A DNA stretch of 64,000 nt, taken from positions 1-64,000 of the forward strand of contig DASZUG010000023.1 in assembly GCA_035547755.1 (NCBI GenBank), read 5' to 3'. The notes under the pieces are model-generated. The model saw only the letters and a list, made by a program, of their open reading frames with translations. It searched no databases and was not told the origin of the DNA. This stretch comes from Mesorhizobium_L sp035547755 (GTDB taxonomy: Bacteria > Pseudomonadota > Alphaproteobacteria > Rhizobiales > Rhizobiaceae). Of this stretch, positions 9,107 to 15,859 are shown piece after piece. Made by a program: the position numbers and the translations under genes. Each line of letters begins with the position of its first letter. Positions within the stretch are counted from its first letter, which is position 1.

Positions 9107-10135
9107 ATGGCGCTGGCGCGCGGGCGCACGACGCGCTCGATCGATTACTGGCCGGGCTTCGTCGATGCGCTGTCGACGCTGCTCCTGGCCATCATGTTCC
9201 TGCTCACCGTCTTCGTGCTCGCGCAGTTCCTGCTCAGCCGCGAGATCAGCGGCAAGGACGAGGTGCTCAGCCGGCTCAATTCGCAGATCAATGAATTGAC
9301 GCAGCTTCTGGCGCTGGAGAAATCGAACACCCAGGACGCGCAGGACCAGATCAGCAATCTGCAGGCCTCCCTTTCCGCGGCGCAGGCCGAGAAATCGCGG
9401 CTGGAGCAGCTGCTCTCGCGCGGCTCGGGCTCAGAGGCCGCCGCCAACGCCAAGGTTGCCGGCCTGTCGGCCGAACTGGACAACCAGAAGCAGCTCAGCC
9501 AGCGCGCCATGTCGCAGGTTGAACTCCTGAACCAGCAGATCGCTGCGCTCAGGACGCAGATCGCCGCGCTCGAGGATGCGCTCGACGCATCGGAAAAGAA
9601 GGACCAGGAATCGAACGCCAAGATCGCGGACCTCGGACGACGCCTCAACGTGGCGCTCGCCCGTCGCGTGCAGGAGCTGAACCGCTACCGTTCCGACTTC
9701 TTCGGCCGGCTGCGCGAGATCCTAGCCGACCGCAAGAACATCCGCATCGTCGGCGACCGCTTCGTCTTCCAGTCGGAGGTGCTGTTCCCTTCGGGTTCCG
9801 ATCAGATCAACGAAGAGGGCCAGGACGAGATGAAGAAGCTCGCCGACGCCATCATCCAGTTGGAGAAGGAAATCCCGCCAGAAATCAAATGGGTGCTGCG
9901 CGTCGACGGCCATACCGACGATGTCCCGCTCTCCGGCAATGGCCGTTTCCGCGACAATTGGCAGCTTTCGTCCGCGCGCGCCATCGCGGTGGTGAAATTC
10001 CTGATCGCCAATGGCGTTTCACCGAATCGCCTCGTCGCTGCCGGCTTCGGCCAATTCCAGCCGCTCGATCCATCGGATACGCCCGAAGCACGGGCCAAGA
10101 ACAGGCGTATCGAATTGAAGCTGACGGAGCCGTAA
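9107..10135 (+). CDS. OmpA/MotB-domain peptidoglycan-binding stator-like protein
   Basis: A 342-residue partner of the preceding channel. It has one N-terminal membrane helix (about residues 17-42) carrying Asp20, in the position of the proton-binding aspartate of MotB/ExbD/TolR. A long heptad-rich periplasmic coiled coil follows (about 50-195), then a C-terminal OmpA domain (about 215-342) with the peptidoglycan-binding pattern VDGHTDDVPL, NWQLSSARA and ARAKNRRIEL. The coiled coil is much longer than in MotB and should reach deep into the periplasm. There is no gap between the stop of the channel gene and this ATG. The pair may energise an envelope process; its function in rhizobia is not settled. 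Confidence 0.86.
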   Translation: MALARGRTTRSIDYWPGFVDALSTLLLAIMFLLTVFVLAQFLLSREISGKDEVLSRLNSQINELTQLLALEKSNTQDAQDQISNLQASLSAAQAEKSRLEQLLSRGSGSEAAANAKVAGLSAELDNQKQLSQRAMSQVELLNQQIAALRTQIAALEDALDASEKKDQESNAKIADLGRRLNVALARRVQELNRYRSDFFGRLREILADRKNIRIVGDRFVFQSEVLFPSGSDQINEEGQDEMKKLADAIIQLEKEIPPEIKWVLRVDGHTDDVPLSGNGRFRDNWQLSSARAIAVVKFLIANGVSPNRLVAAGFGQFQPLDPSDTPEARAKNRRIELKLTEP

Positions 10136-10152
10136 GGGGCTATATCAGCCCC
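10136..10152. terminator. short hairpin between convergent genes
   Basis: GGGGCT and AGCCCC form a perfect 6-bp stem around ATATC directly after the OmpA-like stop codon and before the 3' end of msrB. There is only a weak T-stretch afterwards, so a terminator role is tentative. Confidence 0.35.
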
Positions 10153-10199
10153 TCATTCGGCCGCTTCCGCGGTCCCCTTTCCGCTAAGGAGAAGGGCCG

Positions 10200-10601
10200 T
10201 TACGCCGGCTCGAAATTCATCGCCACGCCATTGATGCAGTAGCGCAATCCGGTCGGCGGCGGACCGTCCTCGAAGACATGGCCGAGGTGGCTGCCGCAGC
10301 GGGCGCAATGCACTTCTGTGCGCGTCATGCCGTGGCTGCGGTCCGTGGTTGTCTCCACAGCGCCTTCGACGGGATCGTTGAAGCTCGGCCAGCCGGTGCC
10401 GCTCTCGAATTTCAGAGTCGATTCGAAAAGCTTCTGACCGCATCCGGCGCAGGTGAAGGCGCCGGCGCGTTTTTCGTGCAGCAGCGCGCAGCTTCCCGGC
10501 CGCTCGGTGCCGTGCTGGCGCATGACGGCATATTGTTCAGGCGTCAATATAGAGCGCCACTCCGCATCCGTATGCGTGACGGGAAAACGATGCTCGTCCA
10601 T
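10200..10601 (-). CDS. msrB: peptide-methionine (R)-S-oxide reductase
   Basis: A 133-residue MsrB that reduces methionine-R-sulfoxide in oxidised proteins using thioredoxin. The structural zinc cysteines are Cys51/Cys54 (CAGC) and Cys99/Cys102 (CARC), and the catalytic cysteine is Cys122 in RYCING. The ESGTGWPSF motif is intact. The ATG at 10601 is preceded by AAAGGA; an upstream in-frame start would add 16 proline-rich residues. It is a stand-alone MsrB without a fused MsrA domain and has no export signal, so it is cytosolic. Confidence 0.94.
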   Translation of the reverse strand: MDEHRFPVTHTDAEWRSILTPEQYAVMRQHGTERPGSCALLHEKRAGAFTCAGCGQKLFESTLKFESGTGWPSFNDPVEGAVETTTDRSHGMTRTEVHCARCGSHLGHVFEDGPPPTGLRYCINGVAMNFEPA

Positions 10602-10697
10602 GGGTCCGGTCCTTTCTGGATGCGGCGGTTTCGTCGGCCACCTTCCCAAGACCCAATCTAATATCGCCGGCCATCGGTTGAAAGGGCAGCGCCGCCG

Positions 10698-12134
10698 TCA
10701 ATCGAAAAAGAGCCAGCTGATGAGAAGGAAGGTTGGAATGAGGATCGAAACCGACCACAGCATATAACCGAAGAAGCTCGGCATGGCGACGCCGCGCCTT
10801 CGCGCGATGGCATAGACCATGAAGTTGGGCGCATTGCCGATATAGGAGTTGGCGCCCATGAAGACGGCGCCGGACGAGATGGCGGCGAGCGTCGCCACCT
10901 CGCCCATCAGTCTGTGCGCGTCGCCGCCGGCGAGGTCGAAGAAGACGAGATAGGTCGGCGCATTGTCGAGGAAGGACGAAAGCGCGCCCGTCAGCCAGAA
11001 ATAGGCGAGATTGTTCGGCGTACCATCCGCTGTCGTGACAAGCGAGACGAGCGGGGCGAGTTGGCCGCTCTCGCCGGCCTGCAGCATCGCAGTCACGGGG
11101 ATCAGGCAGATGAAGATCGCGGCGAAGAGCTTGGCGACTTCCAGGATCGGTCCCCATTCGAAGCCGTTTGCGGCGCGGTATTCCTTGCGCGTGACAACAA
11201 GAGAAAGGAGCGCCATGACGAGGATGATGCCATCGCGCGCGACGTTTTGAAGCTGCAATTCGACGCCGTGGACATGGAAGGCGATACCTGGCCGCCATGC
11301 GGCGGAAAGCAGGATCGCGCCGATGACGCCGGCGAGAAGCAGGATATTGGGCATGCCGCGGATGCGCAGCTTCGAATCCGGTGTCGGATCCTTGATCTTC
11401 GGCAGTCCTTCTTCGCGGAAATGGAAATAGAAATCGACGATGAGGAAGACTGCAATCAGGATCGCGATGACTGTCAGCGTCTCCTCCGTCAGATGTCTCG
11501 CGGTCCAGAAGAAATCGACGCCGCGCAGGAAGCCGACGAAGAGCGGCGGATCGCCGAGCGGCGTGAAGGCGCCGCCGATATTCGAGACGAGAAAGATGAA
11601 GAAGATGACGACATGCACGTAGTAGGGGCGGTTGTCATTGGCGCGGATCAGCGGCCGGATCATGATCATCGAGGCGCCGGTCGTGCCGACGAAGGAAGCG
11701 ATCGCCGCGCCGATCAGGAGAAGGGCGGCGTTCATCAGCGGCGTGCCGTGGATATTGCCGGCGATCAGTATGCCGCCGGCTATCGTGAACAGTGCGAAGA
11801 GCAGGATGATGAAAGGGATATATTCGAGCAGGATCGTATGCAGGGCGATCCCGGTCGCCGGTGACAGGCCGTAAATGATGGCGAGCGGAACGAGAACGAG
11901 CGCGCCCCAGAAAGCAGCGAACTTGCCGTAATGGTGCTCCCACAGATGCGGATAGAGGATCGGCCCCGTCGCGATCGACAGCAGGATGCCGAAAAAGGGA
12001 ACGATCCAGATCCATGAAAGCGTCGTGCCGTCAATGCCATGCGCGTCAGCCGCGAAGGCAGGATCGACGACCGTGAGGCTGGCGAAGAAAAGCGTGGCGG
12101 CGGCGACCAGGCCGCTGCGGCGCGACAGATACAT
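10698..12134 (-). CDS. NhaD-type sodium:proton antiporter
   Basis: A 478-residue integral membrane protein with a cleavable-looking N-terminal hydrophobic segment (to about residue 30) and about 11-13 further membrane spans. The motifs FVGTTGASMIMIRPLIRAN, NIGGAFTPLGDPPLFVGFL and the late SSFLDNAPTYLVFFDLA are the paired hairpin regions of the ion transporter superfamily NhaD/ArsB-like members. It probably exchanges Na+ for H+ and contributes to salt and pH tolerance, though citrate or arsenite transport by a relative cannot be excluded. The ATG at 12134 is chosen over an adjacent TTG; GGGGAG lies 8 nt upstream. Confidence 0.85.
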   Translation of the reverse strand: MYLSRRSGLVAAATLFFASLTVVDPAFAADAHGIDGTTLSWIWIVPFFGILLSIATGPILYPHLWEHHYGKFAAFWGALVLVPLAIIYGLSPATGIALHTILLEYIPFIILLFALFTIAGGILIAGNIHGTPLMNAALLLIGAAIASFVGTTGASMIMIRPLIRANDNRPYYVHVVIFFIFLVSNIGGAFTPLGDPPLFVGFLRGVDFFWTARHLTEETLTVIAILIAVFLIVDFYFHFREEGLPKIKDPTPDSKLRIRGMPNILLLAGVIGAILLSAAWRPGIAFHVHGVELQLQNVARDGIILVMALLSLVVTRKEYRAANGFEWGPILEVAKLFAAIFICLIPVTAMLQAGESGQLAPLVSLVTTADGTPNNLAYFWLTGALSSFLDNAPTYLVFFDLAGGDAHRLMGEVATLAAISSGAVFMGANSYIGNAPNFMVYAIARRRGVAMPSFFGYMLWSVSILIPTFLLISWLFFD

Positions 12135-12221
12135 CAATCGTCTCCCCTTGGCCCGCGCCAGCAGAAGAAAGGGCTAGCGCGGACGGTCCGACGCACTCAA
12201 AACCGACAGCGTGCCGCTCTG

Positions 12222-13412
12222 TCAATGCTTTCGCGACAATTCCCGCGTTGCGGTTTCCAGTCCGGAAAGGGTGAGCGGATACATCCTGTTGGAAAAGATA
12301 TCGCGGATCATGCCGGTGGAATGGGTGTAGCCCCAATGCTTTTCAGCGGTCGGGTTGAGCCAGACCGCGTTCGGCCATTGCCGGAGTATGCGGCTTAGCC
12401 AGACATGGCCGGCCTCTTCGTTCCAGTGCTCGACCGATCCTCCGGGATAAGCGATCTCGTAAGGCGACATGGCGGCGTCGCCGACGAAGATCACTTTGTA
12501 ATCCGGCCCGTATTTGTGGATGAGGTCGAAGGTGGGCACCACTTCGGCGTGACGCCTCCGGTTGTCCTTCCAGACGCCTTCGTAGAGGCAGTTATGGAAA
12601 TAGAAATATTCAAGCTGCCGGAATTCCGCCCGCGCCGCGGAAAACAGTTCCTCCACGACCTTGATGTGATCGTCCATCGAGCCGCCGACATCGAAGAACA
12701 TCAAAAGCTTCACCGCATTGCGCCGCTCCGGCCGGGTCTGCACGTCGAGATAGCCGTGTTCGGCGGTGGCGTGAATGGTGCCCGGCAGGTCGAGTTCCTC
12801 CTCGACGCCGTCCCTCACCCAGCGGCGCAGCCTTTTCAGCGCGATCTTGATGTTGCGCGTGCCGAGTTCGACGGAATCGTCGAAATTACGGAATTCCCGC
12901 CTGTCCCAGACCTTCACCGCGCGGCGATGCCGGCTTTCGTGCTGGCCGATACGGATGCCTTCCGGATTGTAGCCATAGGCGCCGAAAGGCGATGTGCCGG
13001 CGGTGCCGATCCATTTCGAGCCGCCCTGGTGACGGCCCTTCTGTTCCTCCAGCCGCTTTTTCAGCGTCTCCATCAGTTTGTCGAAGCCGCCAAGGGCCTT
13101 GACGAGCTTCTTTTCTTCCTCGGTCAAATGCTTTTCGGCAAGCCGCCGCAGCCATTCTTCAGGAAGACCGATACTTTCCGGTCCGTTCTCGCCTGAAAGC
13201 GCCTCCAATCCCTTGAAGACATGGGAGAAGACCTGATCGAACCTGTCGATGTGACCCTCGTCCTTCACCAGCGCCGAACGCGCCAGATAGTAGAAGCCCT
13301 CGACATCGTAATCGATGAGATGGGCATCCATGCCCTCCAGCAACGAGAGATATTCTCTTAAAGAGACGGGGACGCTGGCGGCCCTGAGTTCGAGGAAGAA
13401 GGGCAGGAACAT
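12222..13412 (-). CDS. VWA domain CoxE-like protein
   Basis: A 396-residue cytosolic protein: an N-terminal helical region (1-130), then a CoxE/YehP-like von Willebrand A domain from about residue 230. The expected metal-ion-dependent adhesion site DxSxS reads DVGGS (Asp241-Ser245), so the first serine is a glycine, as in several CoxE-like proteins. Such proteins pair with MoxR-type AAA+ ATPases for metal insertion or complex assembly. The MoxR gene in this window is about 21 kb away (34278-35114) rather than adjacent. The ATG at 13412 is preceded by only a weak CCGGA. Confidence 0.8.
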   Translation of the reverse strand: MFLPFFLELRAASVPVSLREYLSLLEGMDAHLIDYDVEGFYYLARSALVKDEGHIDRFDQVFSHVFKGLEALSGENGPESIGLPEEWLRRLAEKHLTEEEKKLVKALGGFDKLMETLKKRLEEQKGRHQGGSKWIGTAGTSPFGAYGYNPEGIRIGQHESRHRRAVKVWDRREFRNFDDSVELGTRNIKIALKRLRRWVRDGVEEELDLPGTIHATAEHGYLDVQTRPERRNAVKLLMFFDVGGSMDDHIKVVEELFSAARAEFRQLEYFYFHNCLYEGVWKDNRRRHAEVVPTFDLIHKYGPDYKVIFVGDAAMSPYEIAYPGGSVEHWNEEAGHVWLSRILRQWPNAVWLNPTAEKHWGYTHSTGMIRDIFSNRMYPLTLSGLETATRELSRKH

Positions 13413-13435
13413 TTCCGGATTATAGAAATCCCCGT

Positions 13436-14380
13436 TCAGGCTGTCAGCCGCTCGCGCGCGTGGTCTTTCCCGATATCGGAAAGATCGAAGGCCGTCGTCT
13501 GGTAGACCTGGTTGATCCAGTTGCCGAAGAGCAGGAAGGCGTGGCTGCGCCAGCGGTTGAGCGGCGGCTTCGACGGGTCGTCGCCAGGGAAATAATTGTG
13601 CGGCACCCTGGTGGGAAGACCGGCCTTGGCGTCGCGGAAATATTCGTCGGCAAGCGTCGTGGAATCATATTCGACGTGGTTGAAGATGTAGAGCCGGTTG
13701 CGCGCCTTCTCCGCGATGAGGCAGATGCCGGTCTGGTCGGATTTCATCAACAGTTCCAACCCGCTTTCGGGCCGGATATCCTCCTCGCGCACTTCCGTCC
13801 AGCGCGACACCGAAATCTGGAAATCGTCGGAGAAGCCTGCGAGATAGGGCGACGCCGGCTGCAGATTGCGGTGGCGGTAGACGCCGAAGGCCTTTTGTGG
13901 CAGCGTGTATTTCGGCACTCTGTGGAAGTGCCAGATGGCCGCCATCGCGCCCCAGCAGATGAAGAAGTTCGAATGGACGTTGGTTTCTGTCCAGTCGAGA
14001 ATGCGTTCCAGTTCGCGCCAATAGGTAACTTCCTCATAAGGCAGCGTCTCGATCGGCGCGCCGGTGATGATGAAGCCGTCGAACTTCCGGTCCTTTACCT
14101 CATCCCATGTCTGATAAAACGAGATCAGGTGCTCCTCGGGCGTGTTCTTGGCCTTGTGCTCGCCGATGCGGACGAGCGTGAGTTCGATCTGCAGCGGCGT
14201 CGAACCGATCAGGCGCGCGATCTGGGTCTCGGTCTGGATCTTGTTCGGCATCAGGTTGAGAAGCCCGATCTGCAGCGGGCGGATGTCCTGCCGCAGCGCT
14301 GTCTTTTCGTCCATGATCATGACCCCTTCGCGCAGCAGGGTCTCGCGGGCGGGAAGCTGATCGGGGATCTTGATCGGCAT
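13436..14380 (-). CDS. metA: homoserine O-acyltransferase (MetA fold, probably acetyl-specific)
   Basis: A 314-residue MetA (class I amidotransferase-like fold) that O-acylates homoserine in the first committed step of methionine synthesis. Catalytic Cys142 (ICWGAMA), His235 and Glu237 (NHVEYD) are present. Residue 111 is glutamate (GAPIETLPYEEV); published work on MetA specificity associates Glu111 with acetyl-CoA and Gly111 with succinyl-CoA, so this is predicted to be an acetyltransferase despite the usual homoserine succinyltransferase name. The upstream leader carries a SAM-II riboswitch and an intrinsic terminator, so expression should fall when S-adenosylmethionine is abundant. Confidence 0.94.
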   Translation of the reverse strand: MPIKIPDQLPARETLLREGVMIMDEKTALRQDIRPLQIGLLNLMPNKIQTETQIARLIGSTPLQIELTLVRIGEHKAKNTPEEHLISFYQTWDEVKDRKFDGFIITGAPIETLPYEEVTYWRELERILDWTETNVHSNFFICWGAMAAIWHFHRVPKYTLPQKAFGVYRHRNLQPASPYLAGFSDDFQISVSRWTEVREEDIRPESGLELLMKSDQTGICLIAEKARNRLYIFNHVEYDSTTLADEYFRDAKAGLPTRVPHNYFPGDDPSKPPLNRWRSHAFLLFGNWINQVYQTTAFDLSDIGKDHARERLTA

Positions 14381-14415
14381 GGGTCTTTCCTCAATACATT
14401 CCGGACCGTCGGCCC

Positions 14416-14449
14416 AAAAACAAAAACCGGCTGCGAAATCGCAAGCCGG
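14416..14449 (-). terminator. intrinsic terminator/attenuator in the metA leader
   Basis: On the minus strand CCGGC-TTGCG pairs with CGCA-GCCGG (14427-14449, one bulged base, ATTT loop) and is followed by TTTTTGTTTTT (14416-14426). It sits between the SAM-II aptamer and the metA start, 36 nt before the ATG, so it can stop transcription of metA and is the likely expression platform. Its 5' arm repeats an 11-nt stretch of the aptamer. Confidence 0.85.
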
Positions 14450-14469
14450 CCCTGGAAATCCCGTTTCCG

Positions 14470-14530
14470 CGGCCCCTTTAGCGATTTCTTTAACGTGGCT
14501 GCAAGCCGGCCGGCCAAATCACCACGAAAC
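14470..14530 (-). ncRNA. SAM-II riboswitch aptamer
   Basis: On the minus strand the segment starting CGTGGTGATTTGG, continuing through GCTTGCAGCCACGTTAAA and ending near CGCTAAAGGGG matches the conserved SAM-II (metA motif) pseudoknot known upstream of metA in alphaproteobacteria: CGTGG of the first stem pairs with CCACG, and the TAAA/GCTAAAG strands form the ligand-binding pseudoknot. It lies directly downstream of a promoter and upstream of an intrinsic terminator. Confidence 0.92.
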
Positions 14531-14534
14531 GACG

Positions 14535-14562
14535 ATATAGAGGAAACGGATTGCGGAATCAA
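14535..14562 (-). promoter_or_regulatory. sigma-70-type promoter of metA
   Basis: Reading on the minus strand, TTGATT (14562-14557) and CTATAT (14540-14535) are separated by 16 bp, and the predicted start site falls at about the first base of the SAM-II aptamer, which supports the assignment. Confidence 0.6.
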
Positions 14563-14832
14563 TCCGGTTGCGGGCCATCGCAACGTCCACTGCCTTATAC
14601 CGATCTCATGGTCGCGTCCCTTGCGTACAGGTTCGCGCCTTTCGAAGAATGCAGATCGGCGGTAGACATTCCGGCGTCGATCCTGCATCGACTGATTGAC
14701 GAGACAGACCGGATGCGTGGTGAGCCGCGATGAAAGAGCCTGGCGCGACCGGAGCAAGTTTCGGCCTCCTTGCCGCCGGCTCGGCCAACATTTTCATCAC
14801 CGACGAGGCGACGGCAAGATATACATTGGAAC
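14563..14832. other. noncoding stretch between the metA promoter and deoC
   Basis: About 270 bp with no convincing gene: short reading frames on both strands have no SD or family resemblance. It should hold the deoC promoter on the plus strand, but no clear -35/-10 pair was found. Confidence 0.5.
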
Positions 14833-15849
14833 ATGCCCATGACCGCTGACACGCTGACCCCAGCCGACATATCGAGACCCGCTATGCGCGCCGGAGCCAA
14901 TGACAATCGCAATCCCGGCATGCCGCTGCGGCCGGAGATGTTCCTCGCCCATGCCGTCAATCGCAGCGCGGCGGAACGGCGCGCGGCGACACTGACAACC
15001 CGGCGATCGGTCAAGAAGGTCTGGCAAGCCGCCTGGCTGGTCAATGCGATAAGCTGCATCGATTTGACGACGCTTTCGGGCGACGACACCGCCGAGCGGG
15101 TCCGGCGGCTCTGCGCCAAGGCGCGGCACCCGCTCGCCCCGCACATCATCGAGGGCTTGGGCATTGCCGATATGGGCCTCACGACCGGCGCCGTCTGCGT
15201 CTACCCGACGATGGTGCCGCATGCAGTGCATGCGCTGAGGGGAAGCCGCATCCCGGTCGCTTCCGTCGCCACCGGCTTTCCTGCCGGCCTGATGCCGTTG
15301 CCGCTCAGGCTGGAGGAAATCCGCTATGCGGTCGGCGAAGGCGCCGACGAGATCGATATCGTCATCACGCGCGAGCATGTGCTGAACGGCAATTGGAACG
15401 CGCTCTATGACGAGATCGCGGCGATGCGCGAGGCCTGCGGCGCGGCGCATCTGAAGACCATTCTGGCGACGGGCGATCTGAAGACGCTGCGCAACGTCTA
15501 TTCCGCTGCTATGGTCGCCATGCAGGCCGGTGCCGACTTCATCAAGACCTCGACCGGCAAGGAAGGGGTCAACGCCACGCTGCCGGTTGGACTGGTGATG
15601 GTGCGGGCGCTGCGCGACTATGGCGAGGCGACCGGTTACCGCATCGGCTTCAAGCCGGCCGGCGGCATGCGCACCGCCAAGGACGCGCTGAACTGGCAGT
15701 TCCTGATGAAGGAGGAGCTGGGCAATGACTGGCTTTCGCCGGATCTGTTCCGCCTCGGCGCTTCTTCCATGCTGGCCGACATCGAACGCCAGCTCGATCA
15801 TTTTGTCACCGGACGTTACGCCGCGTCCTCGCGCCACGCATTAGCTTGA
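14833..15849 (+). CDS. deoC: deoxyribose-phosphate aldolase
   Basis: A 338-residue DERA that cleaves 2-deoxyribose-5-phosphate into acetaldehyde and glyceraldehyde-3-phosphate. The Schiff-base lysine is Lys238 in DFIKTSTGK; the proton-relay lysine is Lys274 in GFKPAGGMR; Asp175 in ADEIDIV completes the catalytic set. It carries about 60 extra N-terminal residues relative to E. coli DeoC, as in other rhizobial forms. The start is ATG 14833 or ATG 14839; neither has a strong SD. The gene sits 10 bp ahead of a large aldehyde dehydrogenase, which can oxidise the acetaldehyde product, so the pair forms a deoxynucleoside-salvage unit. Confidence 0.93.
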   Translation: MPMTADTLTPADISRPAMRAGANDNRNPGMPLRPEMFLAHAVNRSAAERRAATLTTRRSVKKVWQAAWLVNAISCIDLTTLSGDDTAERVRRLCAKARHPLAPHIIEGLGIADMGLTTGAVCVYPTMVPHAVHALRGSRIPVASVATGFPAGLMPLPLRLEEIRYAVGEGADEIDIVITREHVLNGNWNALYDEIAAMREACGAAHLKTILATGDLKTLRNVYSAAMVAMQAGADFIKTSTGKEGVNATLPVGLVMVRALRDYGEATGYRIGFKPAGGMRTAKDALNWQFLMKEELGNDWLSPDLFRLGASSMLADIERQLDHFVTGRYAASSRHALA

Positions 15850-15859
15850 GGCCGAAGAG

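Noticed and set aside
13436..14380. Homoserine O-succinyltransferase as the literal name for MetA.
   Set aside because: Residue 111 is Glu, which points to acetyl-CoA use.
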